DNA from: Afifellaceae bacterium
GTDB lineage: Bacteria; Pseudomonadota; Alphaproteobacteria; Rhizobiales; Afifellaceae
Assembly (NCBI GenBank): GCA_028284625.1
Contig: JANQRH010000022.1
Coordinates: forward strand, 104,886 to 168,885
Reading direction: 5' to 3'
Length of the DNA stretch: 64,000 bases
Numbering within the stretch: position 1 is the first letter of the stretch; every line of letters begins with the position of its first letter. The position numbers and the translations under genes are program-made. This document shows positions 34,265 to 43,141 of the stretch, in pieces. The notes beneath the pieces were generated by a model. It was given only the letters and a program-made list of their open reading frames with translations. It had not been told where the DNA came from and searched no databases.

Positions 34265-36907
34265 TTAACGGTTCGCCGGTTGGCGTCCGATTCCGATGGC
34301 CGTCATGAAGGACGGCAACACGACCAGCGACACGATGAGGACGAAGAAGATCGCCAGGCCCAACAAGACGCCCATGGAAAACAGACCGCGATGCTCCGCG
34401 ATCGACAGCGTCGCGAAGGCGGCGACAGTGTTCAGCTGCGTGATCAGAACGGCAAGCGGCGTAGATGTTGAGAGCACGTTGCCGGCACCTGAGCCTGTGG
34501 CCGCCTCGTGATCCACCTCGCGGGCCCGGTTGACCATGTGAATGCTGCTGGCGACGCCAAGGCCGATGAGAAGCGGGATGACAATGACATTGGCGAAGTT
34601 GAACGGCAGATCGAGAGCGGCCGATCCCGCAACGACCCACAACGAGCCAAGGGCCAGCGGCGCCAGCACCAAGAGGACGTCCGATACTCGGCGCCGCAAC
34701 ACCACGACCACCAGACCGATCGCGATCACGGTGTACAAGATCGCTTCGCCGAAGGAGAACAGTATGGCCTTGCCGGCCCCGGTGACGCCGGCGGGCGCGC
34801 CGGTCGGATTGGGCGCAACGCTCTGCACGTTCTCGGTGAACGTCCGCATGGCGGTAGCGCTCGGCAGATCGGTTGCCGGAAGCACGCGAAGCCGGACATC
34901 GCCGGCATCGGAGACCCAGTCGCTGCGGAAATCTTCCGGGATATCGTCGATCGTGACCGCCTCCGCGACGGAGAACTTCTGTCGTAGGTCGGCAACCAAG
35001 GGCGGCATCTGGCGGGTTAGGGCTTCGCCGAGTGCACGCAACATGTCCGGCGCGTCGCCCTGTTCGGCCGCAAAGCGCTGAAGTGCCTCGGCAAGCCGCG
35101 CGCCGGCGTCGCGGATGGCCGGCTCAATCGGCATCTCCTCGGGCACGGCGGCGATCGCTTCGGCGCTTTGGAGCAATGCAGCATAGGCGCCAGCCAGCTC
35201 CTCGTCGGTGGGGGCGGCAGCTTCACGCACCGTCATGAAGCGCTGGCCGAGTTGCCCGCGCGCGTTCCTCAGCGCCTCTAGCTTTGGCTCCTGATCGCGC
35301 GGAACGAAATCGCCGATCCAGCGCACGCCGGCCACACCATCAAGGGCGGCAAGCTTGGGTACCATCTCGCCCGCAGCTTCCAGGTCTGGCGCCAGCACGT
35401 TCAGCGCATAGGGCGAGGTCTCGGGATTGTCGGCCAGGTCCTTATAGGTTTCGACGGCTTCGGTGTTCGGGTTCTGCAGGTTGAGCGGGTTGGTGTCGAT
35501 CTCCACGCGAATGGCGGCGAAGAGCGCGGCAACGCTGACGAGCCCCGCCGCGACAAGCACGATGCGGTAGTGGCGTCCGATCACCGGTGCGATGCCGAGG
35601 CTTCGCGCGGCGCTTGACGAGGGCTGCGGCCGCATCACCGCCATCAGCGCGGGCAGAAGCGTGAACGTGATCACCAGCGCAACGAGCATGCCGAGCGCGG
35701 AGATGATGCCGAACTCCGCCAGGCCGGTGTAGGACGTCGGCACAAAAGACAGGAACGCTAGCGCAGCGCATAGCGCGCTCAGGCTGATGCCGGGCCATTC
35801 GCTGGCGATCGCCCGCTTCAGCGCCTCGTCGAACGAAGCTCCGCTGCGCGCCGCCTCCAGATAGCGCATGCCCAGATGCGTGCCGAAATCGATGCCGAGA
35901 CCGAAGAAAAGCACAACGAAGGCGACGGAGATCAGATTGAGCCGCCCGACTGACAAGGCGGCGAGACCCGCGGTCCAGACAGCGCCAATGAGCAGTGCAA
36001 TCAGGAGCGCTGCGATCATGCGACCGGAACGAATGCCGATCGTGAGAATGGTGGAGACGAGGATCAGCGATAGAATGCTGGCGTAGAGCGCACCGGAGAA
36101 GGCGTCGTTCAGCTCCTGCTGGCGCAGCACCGGCTCACCGGTCACGCGGAACGTCACGTCGGGAAAGGCATCGCTGAGCTCTCCGAAGGCGGCGCGCAGC
36201 GCATCGATGGCGGCGCCGGCCCGGTTCAGCGAAGTGTCATCGAGGACCGGCTTGATCTCCAGGATCTGCCGCTCGCGACCGGGAAGCCCGTCGGGACCGA
36301 AGAGGTCGTTCCACGGCATCTCGGCCGTCTGGCCGGCGGCGGAGGCTTCGACCGTCTCGGCGATCAGGTCGAGCATGCGCTCCAGGCCGGGCGGCGCGAA
36401 GCCCTGTGTGGCGCCCTCCTCCGACATGCCGATCAACCCGGCCATGCCGCGCAGGGTCGGATCGTCGGCCAGATTAGCGAGAACCGATCGCGCCGGCCTG
36501 AGCTGCCCGGCGACCTCCATGATGCGCTCCGGCTCAAGGAAGAGCAGGCCGTAGCGGTCGAAATAGGGGGAAGAGCCGGCCAGCTCGACCCACTCAAACA
36601 ATTCGCCGCGACCCTCCAAGAGCGCCGTCAGGCCCTTGCCGGCGCCCTCCGCTTCCTCGGAGGTCTCTCCATCGACCACAACGACGATGACGTCTTCCTC
36701 CGGAAACGCCTTCTCATAGGCGATCTCGGCTTGTCGAAACGGCAGCTCGGCTGAAAGAATCTCATCGGTGCTGGTGTTGATCGTCAGCCGGGTCGCGGCC
36801 AGGGCCGCAAGCACGGTTATCGCCAACGCGACGCCGATCACCGCCCAGGGACGATGAACCGCCATGTTCGCCAAGGTCTGCAGCAGCGTCTGATCGGTTT
36901 TCGACAT
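34265..36907 (-). CDS. hpnN: Hopanoid transporter HpnN (RND/MMPL family)
   Basis: HpnN moves hopanoids from the inner to the outer membrane. The 880-residue protein has the RND layout: one N-terminal helix, a large periplasmic loop (about 50-275), six helices, a second loop (about 470-720) and five C-terminal helices. The segment FFGLGIDFGTHLGMRYLEA matches the conserved helix-4 region of MMPL proteins. The MSKTDQTLLQTLANMAVHRPW start is without strong alternatives. It is divergent from ispA across 166 bp that must hold both promoters. Confidence 0.95.
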   Translation of the reverse strand: MSKTDQTLLQTLANMAVHRPWAVIGVALAITVLAALAATRLTINTSTDEILSAELPFRQAEIAYEKAFPEEDVIVVVVDGETSEEAEGAGKGLTALLEGRGELFEWVELAGSSPYFDRYGLLFLEPERIMEVAGQLRPARSVLANLADDPTLRGMAGLIGMSEEGATQGFAPPGLERMLDLIAETVEASAAGQTAEMPWNDLFGPDGLPGRERQILEIKPVLDDTSLNRAGAAIDALRAAFGELSDAFPDVTFRVTGEPVLRQQELNDAFSGALYASILSLILVSTILTIGIRSGRMIAALLIALLIGAVWTAGLAALSVGRLNLISVAFVVLFFGLGIDFGTHLGMRYLEAARSGASFDEALKRAIASEWPGISLSALCAALAFLSFVPTSYTGLAEFGIISALGMLVALVITFTLLPALMAVMRPQPSSSAARSLGIAPVIGRHYRIVLVAAGLVSVAALFAAIRVEIDTNPLNLQNPNTEAVETYKDLADNPETSPYALNVLAPDLEAAGEMVPKLAALDGVAGVRWIGDFVPRDQEPKLEALRNARGQLGQRFMTVREAAAPTDEELAGAYAALLQSAEAIAAVPEEMPIEPAIRDAGARLAEALQRFAAEQGDAPDMLRALGEALTRQMPPLVADLRQKFSVAEAVTIDDIPEDFRSDWVSDAGDVRLRVLPATDLPSATAMRTFTENVQSVAPNPTGAPAGVTGAGKAILFSFGEAILYTVIAIGLVVVVLRRRVSDVLLVLAPLALGSLWVVAGSAALDLPFNFANVIVIPLLIGLGVASSIHMVNRAREVDHEAATGSGAGNVLSTSTPLAVLITQLNTVAAFATLSIAEHRGLFSMGVLLGLAIFFVLIVSLVVLPSFMTAIGIGRQPANR

Positions 36908-37073
36908 GCGTGGATTGGTCGGCCTCAGGGGCCAGGAGCGTTCGATCCTAATGGTCGGGGGGCTTGCTGATCCGCCAATTGTGGGCGCAAAGCCTGTTAA
37001 CGCCAGTGGGCGGGTTGCCGCAACCCATTTCGCTCGCGCATTCTAGGGACGTCCGACGAACTGGGGGCATGAT

Positions 37074-38006
37074 TTGAGCGCTGAGAGTTTTGAGAGCCGT
37101 CTGGCTTCGGCCGCTGAGACCGTCGATGCGGTGCTGGAAGACTTGCTGGCCGCCACGGCGCGCGCCGGCGAAATCGCGCGGCCGGACCGCCTCCTGGACG
37201 CCATGCGCTACGCGACGCTGGGCGGCGGCAAACGGCTCAGGCCATTTCTTCTGGCGGAGGCGGCACGGGTTTTCGGCGCGGACGGCGCGAATGTGCTGCG
37301 CGCCGCAGCTTCGGTTGAGCTCATCCATTCCTACAGCCTCGTCCATGACGATCTTCCAGCCATGGACAACGACGATTTGCGTCGCGGGCGGGCAACCGCG
37401 CACCGCGCCTATGATGAGGCGACCGCCATCCTGGTCGGCGACTCGCTTCTGACCCTCGCTTTCGACGTTCTGGCGGACGAGAAGACCGACCCGGACCCCG
37501 CCGTGCGCGTCGATCTCGTTGCAACGCTAGCCATTGCGTCAGGGCTCGGCGGCATGGCCGGCGGTCAGATGCTGGACCTTGCGGCGGAGGGGCGCTTCGC
37601 CGACGACAAGGCGCCGCTTTCGCTGTCCATGGACGATATCTTGCGACTGCAGGCGATGAAGACCGGCGCGCTTATCACCGCGTCGGCGGAGATGGGCGCC
37701 ATCATCGGCCGCGCCGACAAGGCGGGCCGCAAGGCGCTGCGCGATTACGGCCATCTTCTCGGGCAGGCGTTCCAGATCGCCGACGATCTGCTCGATGTGG
37801 AATCGGACGCCAAGACGCTCGGCAAGGCGACGGGTAAGGATTCCTCGATGGGCAAAGCAACTTTGGTGGGGCTGATGGGCGTTGAAGCCGCTCGCGAACG
37901 ACTGGCCGGGCTGGTCGCGGAGGCGGAGGCGGCCCTCAATCCGTTCGGGGACAAGGCCGACGTGTTGCGGCAGGCGGCGCGCTTCGTCGCGGATCGCCGT
38001 AATTGA
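37074..38006 (+). CDS. ispA: Farnesyl diphosphate synthase (polyprenyl synthetase)
   Basis: The 310-residue trans-prenyltransferase has the first Asp-rich motif HDDLPAMDND (about 91-100) with four residues between the Asp pair and the next Asp, as in bacterial farnesyl diphosphate synthases, and the second motif FQIADDLLDVESD near residue 230. It supplies farnesyl diphosphate to HpnD. The start is a TTG at 37074 behind GGGGGCATGAT; the nearby ATG runs into a stop at once. A geranylgeranyl-diphosphate role cannot be excluded. Confidence 0.9.
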   Translation: MSAESFESRLASAAETVDAVLEDLLAATARAGEIARPDRLLDAMRYATLGGGKRLRPFLLAEAARVFGADGANVLRAAASVELIHSYSLVHDDLPAMDNDDLRRGRATAHRAYDEATAILVGDSLLTLAFDVLADEKTDPDPAVRVDLVATLAIASGLGGMAGGQMLDLAAEGRFADDKAPLSLSMDDILRLQAMKTGALITASAEMGAIIGRADKAGRKALRDYGHLLGQAFQIADDLLDVESDAKTLGKATGKDSSMGKATLVGLMGVEAARERLAGLVAEAEAALNPFGDKADVLRQAARFVADRRN

Positions 38007-38011
38007 GCGCC

Positions 38012-38902
38012 ATGGCCAAGACAGACAAGCTGCATGGCGTCATCGCCGCGGCTCCGACACCGATCACGGATGCGCTCGAACCGGACCTTGAGCGCTTCGT
38101 GACGCTCTGCCGCTGGCTCCTCGACAATGGCTGCGATGCGCTCAACATCTGCGGCACCAACGGCGACGCGACTTCGCTCACGGTCACGCAGCGCAAAGCC
38201 GTCATGAGCGCTGCCGCCGATGCGCTGCCGGGCGAACGGATCATGTGCGGCACCGGCGCGGCGTCCGTCGGCGACGCAGTGCAGCTTACGGAGCACGCCG
38301 CCGCGCTCGGCTTTGCCGGCGCTCTGCTTCTGCCGCCGTTCTATTACAAGGGCGTGCCCGACGATGGGATCGTGAGATATTTCGAGCCGATCGTCGCGGC
38401 GACACAAAACGCGCCGATCGACCTCTACCTTTACAATTTCCCGCAGCTTTCCTGCGTCGAATATTCCGTGCCGCTCATTGAGCGCCTGATCGCCCTGTTC
38501 GGCGGCCGCATCGCCGGGTTGAAGGATTCCTCCGGCGATCTCGATTACGCGTCGAGCGTCGCTTCGATCTCCTCAGAACTCGCCGTGTTTCCGAGCACGG
38601 AGGCGGTGCTGCTTAGGGCGAGAGCTGGCGACTTCGCCGGCTGCATCTCCGGCAGCGCCAACATCACTTCAGCGCATTGCGCAAAGGCCTACCACGACGG
38701 TGACTCCGCAGCGCTCGACAAGGCGGTCGCCATTCGCTCGCTCGTCACGCGGCTGCCGCCTGTGCCGGCTATGAAGGCAGTGCTGGCCGCGCGGCTCAAC
38801 GATCCCGCCATTGCCGCTGTGCTGCCGCCACTGGCGCCGCTTCCCGACGCCGACGCCCGGCAGCTTCTTGCCGATATCGCGGCGCTGGAATCGTCGGACT
38901 AA
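38012..38902 (+). CDS. DapA-family (dihydrodipicolinate synthase-like) aldolase/lyase
   Basis: The 296-residue protein is a class I aldolase-type TIM barrel: the Schiff-base Lys171 is in GLKDSSGD and the family Tyr is in LYNFP. The pyruvate loop, normally GTTGE in DapA, reads GTNGDATSL here, so true lysine biosynthesis is unlikely; a catabolic 2-keto-acid aldolase or lyase role fits better. The ATG at 38012 is preferred over a TTG at 38003 that overlaps the ispA stop. It follows ispA closely but has no obvious link to it. Confidence 0.85.
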   Translation: MAKTDKLHGVIAAAPTPITDALEPDLERFVTLCRWLLDNGCDALNICGTNGDATSLTVTQRKAVMSAAADALPGERIMCGTGAASVGDAVQLTEHAAALGFAGALLLPPFYYKGVPDDGIVRYFEPIVAATQNAPIDLYLYNFPQLSCVEYSVPLIERLIALFGGRIAGLKDSSGDLDYASSVASISSELAVFPSTEAVLLRARAGDFAGCISGSANITSAHCAKAYHDGDSAALDKAVAIRSLVTRLPPVPAMKAVLAARLNDPAIAAVLPPLAPLPDADARQLLADIAALESSD

Positions 38903-39735
38903 TCGTCCCAATCAGGCGCGGCGTCGGCGGGGTCGATGATGCGCGCGTCAGGCCGCGACAGCGCGGAGATGGTGGCCATATCATCCGGCTCCAACGCGAA
39001 GTCGGCGACGGCGAAGTTCTCCTTGATGCGCTCCGGCGACGCGCTCTTGGGCACGGCGATCACACCATCCTGCTGAATGTGCCAGCGCAGGATCACCTGA
39101 GCCGGCGTGCGGCCCAGCCGTTTGGCAATCGATAAAACCGTCTCGTCCTTCAGCATATCGCCGCGTCCAAGCGGCGAATAAGACGTGAAGGAGATGCCGC
39201 GCTCGCGGCAGGCGCCGATGACTTTGTCCTGGTTGAGATAGGGATGGTATTCGCACTGATTGGTGACGATCGGCTCATCCGTCGCCGACCAGGCATCGGC
39301 GACGAGCTTGCTGGTGTAGTTCGACACGCCGATATGCCGCGTCATGCCGCGCCGCTTCACGTCGTTGAGCGTGCGCGTCGTCTCTGCGATCTTGAGATCA
39401 CGGCTCGGCCAATGAATGAGCACGAGATCGACATCATCCATACCGAGACGCTTGAGGCTTGCCTCAACGGCGCGTTGCATGATTCCGTCGGCAAGCTCCG
39501 GCGGTGGCACTTTCGTCGTGACGAAGATCTCCTCGCGCGGCACGCCGGAGGCGCGGATCGCCTCGCCGACTTCCGCCTCGTTTCCGTAGGCGGACGCGGT
39601 GTCGATATGGCGGTAGCCGGCGGCGAGGGCGGCGGAGACCGCGGTCACGCATTCCTCGCCGCGCAACGGCCACGTGCCAAAGCCGATGGCCGGGATCGCC
39701 GCGCCATGCGCGGAGACGGCGTGCAGGGCCGACAT
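38899..39735 (-). CDS. Aldo/keto reductase
   Basis: The 278-residue NADPH-dependent reductase has the full catalytic set of the superfamily: Asp and Tyr in DTASAYGNE, Lys in TTKVPP and His in VLIHWPS, plus the cofactor loop VIAVPKSASPERIKEN. It resembles 2,5-diketogluconate reductases (AKR5). Its start overlaps the stop of ridA by one base and its end overlaps the DapA-like gene by four bases. The substrate is unknown. Confidence 0.93.
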   Translation of the reverse strand: MSALHAVSAHGAAIPAIGFGTWPLRGEECVTAVSAALAAGYRHIDTASAYGNEAEVGEAIRASGVPREEIFVTTKVPPPELADGIMQRAVEASLKRLGMDDVDLVLIHWPSRDLKIAETTRTLNDVKRRGMTRHIGVSNYTSKLVADAWSATDEPIVTNQCEYHPYLNQDKVIGACRERGISFTSYSPLGRGDMLKDETVLSIAKRLGRTPAQVILRWHIQQDGVIAVPKSASPERIKENFAVADFALEPDDMATISALSRPDARIIDPADAAPDWDD

Positions 39736-40103
39736 CAGCCGGCGGGCTTGTAAGCGATGGCCTCGATCTCGACCTTGATGTCGATCATCAGCCGTGCCTC
39801 AAGCGTCGTGCGCGCCGGCGGGTTATTCGGAAAGTAGCTCCCATAGGTGGCGTTGAACGCGGCAAATTCCTTGGCGTCCGTCAGGATGACAAATGTCTTG
39901 ACCACGTCGTCGAGCGTGCAGCCGGCGAGCTCCAGCGCCGCCTTGATGTTTTCCATCACCTGCCGCGTCTGTTCCTCAATGCCGCCGGACACAACCGTGC
40001 CGCTCTGGTCGGTCGGCACCTGGCCGGATATGTAGACGTAGTCCCCTGCCCGCACGGCCGGCGACAACGGAACGTGCGACTTGCCGAATACCTGCTTACC
40101 CAT
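39735..40103 (-). CDS. RidA-family enamine/imine deaminase
   Basis: The 122-residue protein has the RidA fold signatures: SPAVRAGDYVYISGQVP near the N-terminus, NIKAALELAGCTLDDVVKT in the middle and PPARTTLEARLMIDIKVEIEA with the substrate-binding Arg at the end. RidA proteins hydrolyse reactive 2-aminoacrylate-like products of PLP enzymes; such an enzyme is divergently encoded next door. The start at 40103 has GAAGGGGAG upstream; the frame is open to 40418 without likeness. Confidence 0.93.
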   Translation of the reverse strand: MGKQVFGKSHVPLSPAVRAGDYVYISGQVPTDQSGTVVSGGIEEQTRQVMENIKAALELAGCTLDDVVKTFVILTDAKEFAAFNATYGSYFPNNPPARTTLEARLMIDIKVEIEAIAYKPAG

Positions 40104-40152
40104 GCTTTTGGCTCCCCTTCTGTGGCACCGGCTGTAGAGAAAAGAGGCTCCG

Positions 40153-41229
40153 ATGACAAATGCTCCGGCGATGAATGTTGGCGATATCGAGACGCCGGCC
40201 GTAACGATCCTGCTTGATCGCCTGGAAGCCAACATCGCCCGGGCGCAGTCGCTGACGGATGCGCAGGGCGTGAGCAACCGCCCGCACATCAAGACGCATA
40301 AGATTCCCGCGATCGCGGCCATGCAGATCGCCGCCGGCGCTAGCGGCATCACCTGCCAGAAGCTCGGCGAAGTTGAGGTGTTCGTGGATGCCGGCGTCGC
40401 CGACGACATTCTGGTCACCTACAACATCCTCGGCGAGGTGAAGACCGATCGGCTGATGGAGCTGTCGTCGCGTATCAAGCGTCTTGCGGTTGTCGCCGAC
40501 AATGAAGTCGTCCTGCGCGGGCTTTCCGAAGCGGGCGTGCGCCACGGACGCGACGTGCCGGTGCTGATTGAATGCGACGGCGGCATCGGCCGCAATGGTG
40601 TGCAGACACCGGAAGCCGCGCAGGCGCTTGCACAGATGGCGACCAACCTGCCGCGCATCCGCTTTGAGGGCCTGATGGTCTTTCCCAACAAGGGGCCGGA
40701 GACCGCCACCTTCATGAACAAGACGCTGGAGCTCATCAAGGCCGACGGCATCGCAGTGCCGGTGGTCTCCGGCGGCGGCTCGCCGGCACTGATGACGCTG
40801 GCCGACTTCCCGATGATGACGGAGCATCGCGCCGGGACTTATGTCTATAACGACTTGATGATGGTCGATGCGGGCGCTGCTTCGCTGGACGATTGCGCGA
40901 TGCATGTGCGCGCCACGGTGGTCTCGATGCCAACGGAAGACCGCGCCATCATCGACGCCGGCTCCAAGGTGTTTACGCGCGATCAGTATGGGCTTTCCAA
41001 TTTCGGGAAGCTGGTGGAGCATCCCGGCGCGGTGGTTGCCAATTGTTCCGAAGAGCACGGCATGCTCGACCTGTCGCGCGCCCAATCCAAACCGCGGATC
41101 GGCGACACCGTCAACGTGATCCCCAACCATTGCTGCGTCGTCTCCAACATGGTCGACGAGGTCTATGGCGTGCGCGACGGTGAGGTGGAAACGGTCTGGC
41201 CGGTGGCGGCGCGCGGTCGGGTCCGTTAG
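40153..41229 (+). CDS. D-threonine aldolase / D-serine dehydratase-like PLP enzyme
   Basis: The 358-residue protein has a fold-III (alanine-racemase-like) PLP barrel followed by the metal-binding C-terminal domain of this family. The PLP lysine lies in RPHIKTHKIP near residue 50. The metal ligands are in PNHCCVVSN and the C-terminus reads VRDGEVETVWPVAARG. Family members cleave or deaminate D-3-hydroxy amino acids; beta-hydroxyaspartate aldolase (BhcC) belongs to the same family and has a similar C-terminus. The exact substrate cannot be read from sequence. It is divergent from ridA. Confidence 0.88.
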   Translation: MTNAPAMNVGDIETPAVTILLDRLEANIARAQSLTDAQGVSNRPHIKTHKIPAIAAMQIAAGASGITCQKLGEVEVFVDAGVADDILVTYNILGEVKTDRLMELSSRIKRLAVVADNEVVLRGLSEAGVRHGRDVPVLIECDGGIGRNGVQTPEAAQALAQMATNLPRIRFEGLMVFPNKGPETATFMNKTLELIKADGIAVPVVSGGGSPALMTLADFPMMTEHRAGTYVYNDLMMVDAGAASLDDCAMHVRATVVSMPTEDRAIIDAGSKVFTRDQYGLSNFGKLVEHPGAVVANCSEEHGMLDLSRAQSKPRIGDTVNVIPNHCCVVSNMVDEVYGVRDGEVETVWPVAARGRVR

Positions 41230-41284
41230 GCGCCGGCTTCCGTTTCTGGGCGCTCGGGACGACCGCTCCCCACACGTCCTCGGC

Positions 41285-41298
41285 TTGACCTGCGTCAA
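41285..41298. promoter_or_regulatory. FNR/FixK-type binding site upstream of the stress protein
   Basis: TTGAC-CTGC-GTCAA is a perfect palindrome of the TTGAY-N4-RTCAA form bound by FNR, FixK, FnrL and related regulators. It lies 136 bases before the universal stress protein start and downstream of the preceding gene, so low-oxygen control of the stress protein is likely. Confidence 0.7.
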
Positions 41299-41433
41299 GG
41301 ACTGAGCGGCCGCTGCGGCACTAGCTAAGCCAATTCAGCTGCAATCGGTGGTCGTGTCGGTTTGTCCGGCGCGTCGTCCACCGAAGGTCGCCGCCTGGAG
41401 CGGTGAACGCTTGGCTGTCCAAGGAAACGCACC

Positions 41434-41889
41434 ATGAAACCGAATCTGATCCTGCTTGCCGCAGACGGCTCTGACCCGTCACAGAAAGCCCTGGACTATG
41501 CCGTGCTGCTTGCCAAAAGCGCGCCAGCAAAGCTGCTTGTCCTACATGTCCAGAAGAGACACGGCCGCGAGAGCATTCCGCCGGAGCTGGCGGAGCTTCA
41601 GCGCATCGAGCACATCCGCGTGACGGAAGCAGAAGTGCTGCACGGCGTGGCCGAAACGGTCGCGGCGACGGCTGAGCAGCAAGCGCGCGCCAAGGGCGTC
41701 GCGGAGACCGGGCGGCTCGTTGTGGAAGGCGATCCGGCCCGCGAGATCATTGCGGCCGCAAAAGCCAACAACGCCGATACGATTGTCATCGGAAGCCGCG
41801 GCCTGGGTGACCTTGAAGGTCTCCTCCTCGGCAGCGTATCGCACAAGGTAGCGCAGGCGGCGCCGTGCACCTGCGTTATCGTGCGCTAG
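41434..41889 (+). CDS. Universal stress protein (UspA family)
   Basis: The 151-residue protein is a single Usp domain: LILLAADGSDPSQKALDYAV at the start and the ATP-binding pattern TIVIGSRGLGDLEG followed by GSVSHKV near the end. Such ATP-binding proteins support survival under energy or oxygen stress. The FNR-type box at 41285-41298 is its likely control site. It converges with the next gene, 16 bp away. Confidence 0.94.
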   Translation: MKPNLILLAADGSDPSQKALDYAVLLAKSAPAKLLVLHVQKRHGRESIPPELAELQRIEHIRVTEAEVLHGVAETVAATAEQQARAKGVAETGRLVVEGDPAREIIAAAKANNADTIVIGSRGLGDLEGLLLGSVSHKVAQAAPCTCVIVR

Positions 41890-41905
41890 GCGCGCGGTCG
41901 GTCCG

Positions 41906-42898
41906 CTAGTTCTCCACCTCAAAGCCGAGCCCGAACTGCACGGCCATCCGGCAGGCGTGTTCGGCAATCGCGGTGTCGAGCGCCGGCGTTCCGGTGAGGT
42001 CGCAAATGGTAATCTCGTCTTCGCCCTGACGGCCGGGCTTGGTCCCGGCCGCCAACTCACCGATCTCGTCGGCGACGTGATCGTCCTTTAGAAGCCCGGC
42101 GGCGACGGCGGCGCGCATCTCGCCCATGGCGCGGCTCTGGTCGTTGCTGTCGCAGACGAACCGATCCGCATCGACAAGGATACGCGGGTCGAGCTCGTTC
42201 TTGTTCGGCGCATCCGCCCCAATTGCGGTGATATGCAAGCCGGGACGCAGCCAGTCGCGCTTGATGATGGGTTTTTCGGCGGGCGTGGCGGTGATCAGAA
42301 CGTCGGCCTTGCGCACGACGTCCTCCGCCGTCGCGGCGACGCGAACGGAGATGTCGAGCGTGTTGCGTATCTTCAGCGCAAAGGCTTCCGACTTGCCGGT
42401 TCCCCGCGCCCAGACGATCAGCTCGGAGAAGTCGCGCACCTCCTTCAGCGCCTGCACCTGCAGTTCCGCCTGGGCGCCCGCGCCGATCACGCCGGCGGTA
42501 TGGATCTCCGCCGGCGCCAGGTGTTTGGCGGCGACAGCGCCGGCGGCCGCGGCGCGCAGGCCCGTCAGATAGCCATTGTCGAGGAGGACGGCCGTCGCGA
42601 TGCCGGATTCTGAGTCGAGCAGCACCGTCATGGCGCCGACATTGGGCAGGCCGAGCCCGGCATTGTCGCCGAAGCTTGGCGTCACCTTGATGGCGAAATG
42701 CGTGAGCCCGGGGACATAGGCCGCGCTCACATCGAGCGTGCCGTGATGCGCCTCGATCGCCATTGTGAGATGCGGCGGGACGGTGACGGCGCCCTCCGTC
42801 AGCACGCGAAGCGTGCTTTCCGCCAGCGCCACCAATTCCGCGTCGAGCTCCACGCCCGATCTCAGATCGTCCTCGGTGAGGATCGTCACATTCGGCAT
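41906..42898 (-). CDS. Ornithine cyclodeaminase / mu-crystallin family protein
   Basis: The 330-residue protein has the family layout: an N-terminal substrate domain (PPHLTMAIEAHHGTLDVSAAY), the segment FGDNAGLGLPNVGAMTVLLDS, LLDNGYLTGLRAAAAGAVAA and the NAD(P)-binding motif GVIGAGAQAELQVQAL. It most resembles the ectoine-utilisation protein EutC; iminosuccinate reductase (BhcD) is in the same family. No other ectoine genes are nearby. The start at 42898 (MPNVTILTEDDL) is preferred to an ATG nine codons earlier. Confidence 0.88.
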   Translation of the reverse strand: MPNVTILTEDDLRSGVELDAELVALAESTLRVLTEGAVTVPPHLTMAIEAHHGTLDVSAAYVPGLTHFAIKVTPSFGDNAGLGLPNVGAMTVLLDSESGIATAVLLDNGYLTGLRAAAAGAVAAKHLAPAEIHTAGVIGAGAQAELQVQALKEVRDFSELIVWARGTGKSEAFALKIRNTLDISVRVAATAEDVVRKADVLITATPAEKPIIKRDWLRPGLHITAIGADAPNKNELDPRILVDADRFVCDSNDQSRAMGEMRAAVAAGLLKDDHVADEIGELAAGTKPGRQGEDEITICDLTGTPALDTAIAEHACRMAVQFGLGFEVEN

Positions 42899-43035
42899 GT
42901 TTCCGGGGTTTCTTCCTGCCGCCAACAGCGACGATCCCCGGGGGAAGCCACCTATGTCAATGATACTGACGTCGAAGCCGGGTCAGAAGCTTCCCGCGGG
43001 CCACGCTCGCGGTTTGCGCGTTTGTCCCTTTGCTG

Positions 43036-43084
43036 GAGCATGATCTTATCCGAAAACCGGTATCCACTTTTCGGGATCATGCTC
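43036..43084. repeat. Rhizobiales-type dispersed palindrome
   Basis: GAGCATGATC and GATCATGCTC form the ends of a 49-bp element whose centre also pairs (CCGAAAA with TTTTCGG around CCGGTATCCAC). This sequence type occurs in many copies between genes in Rhizobiales genomes. It lies between the convergent-side cyclodeaminase gene start and the aminotransferase start. Confidence 0.8.
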
Positions 43085-43141
43085 TAGCATAAGACGAACC
43101 AGCCCGCCGCTAAAGGTGCGGCGCGAGGACGGAGACCATCC

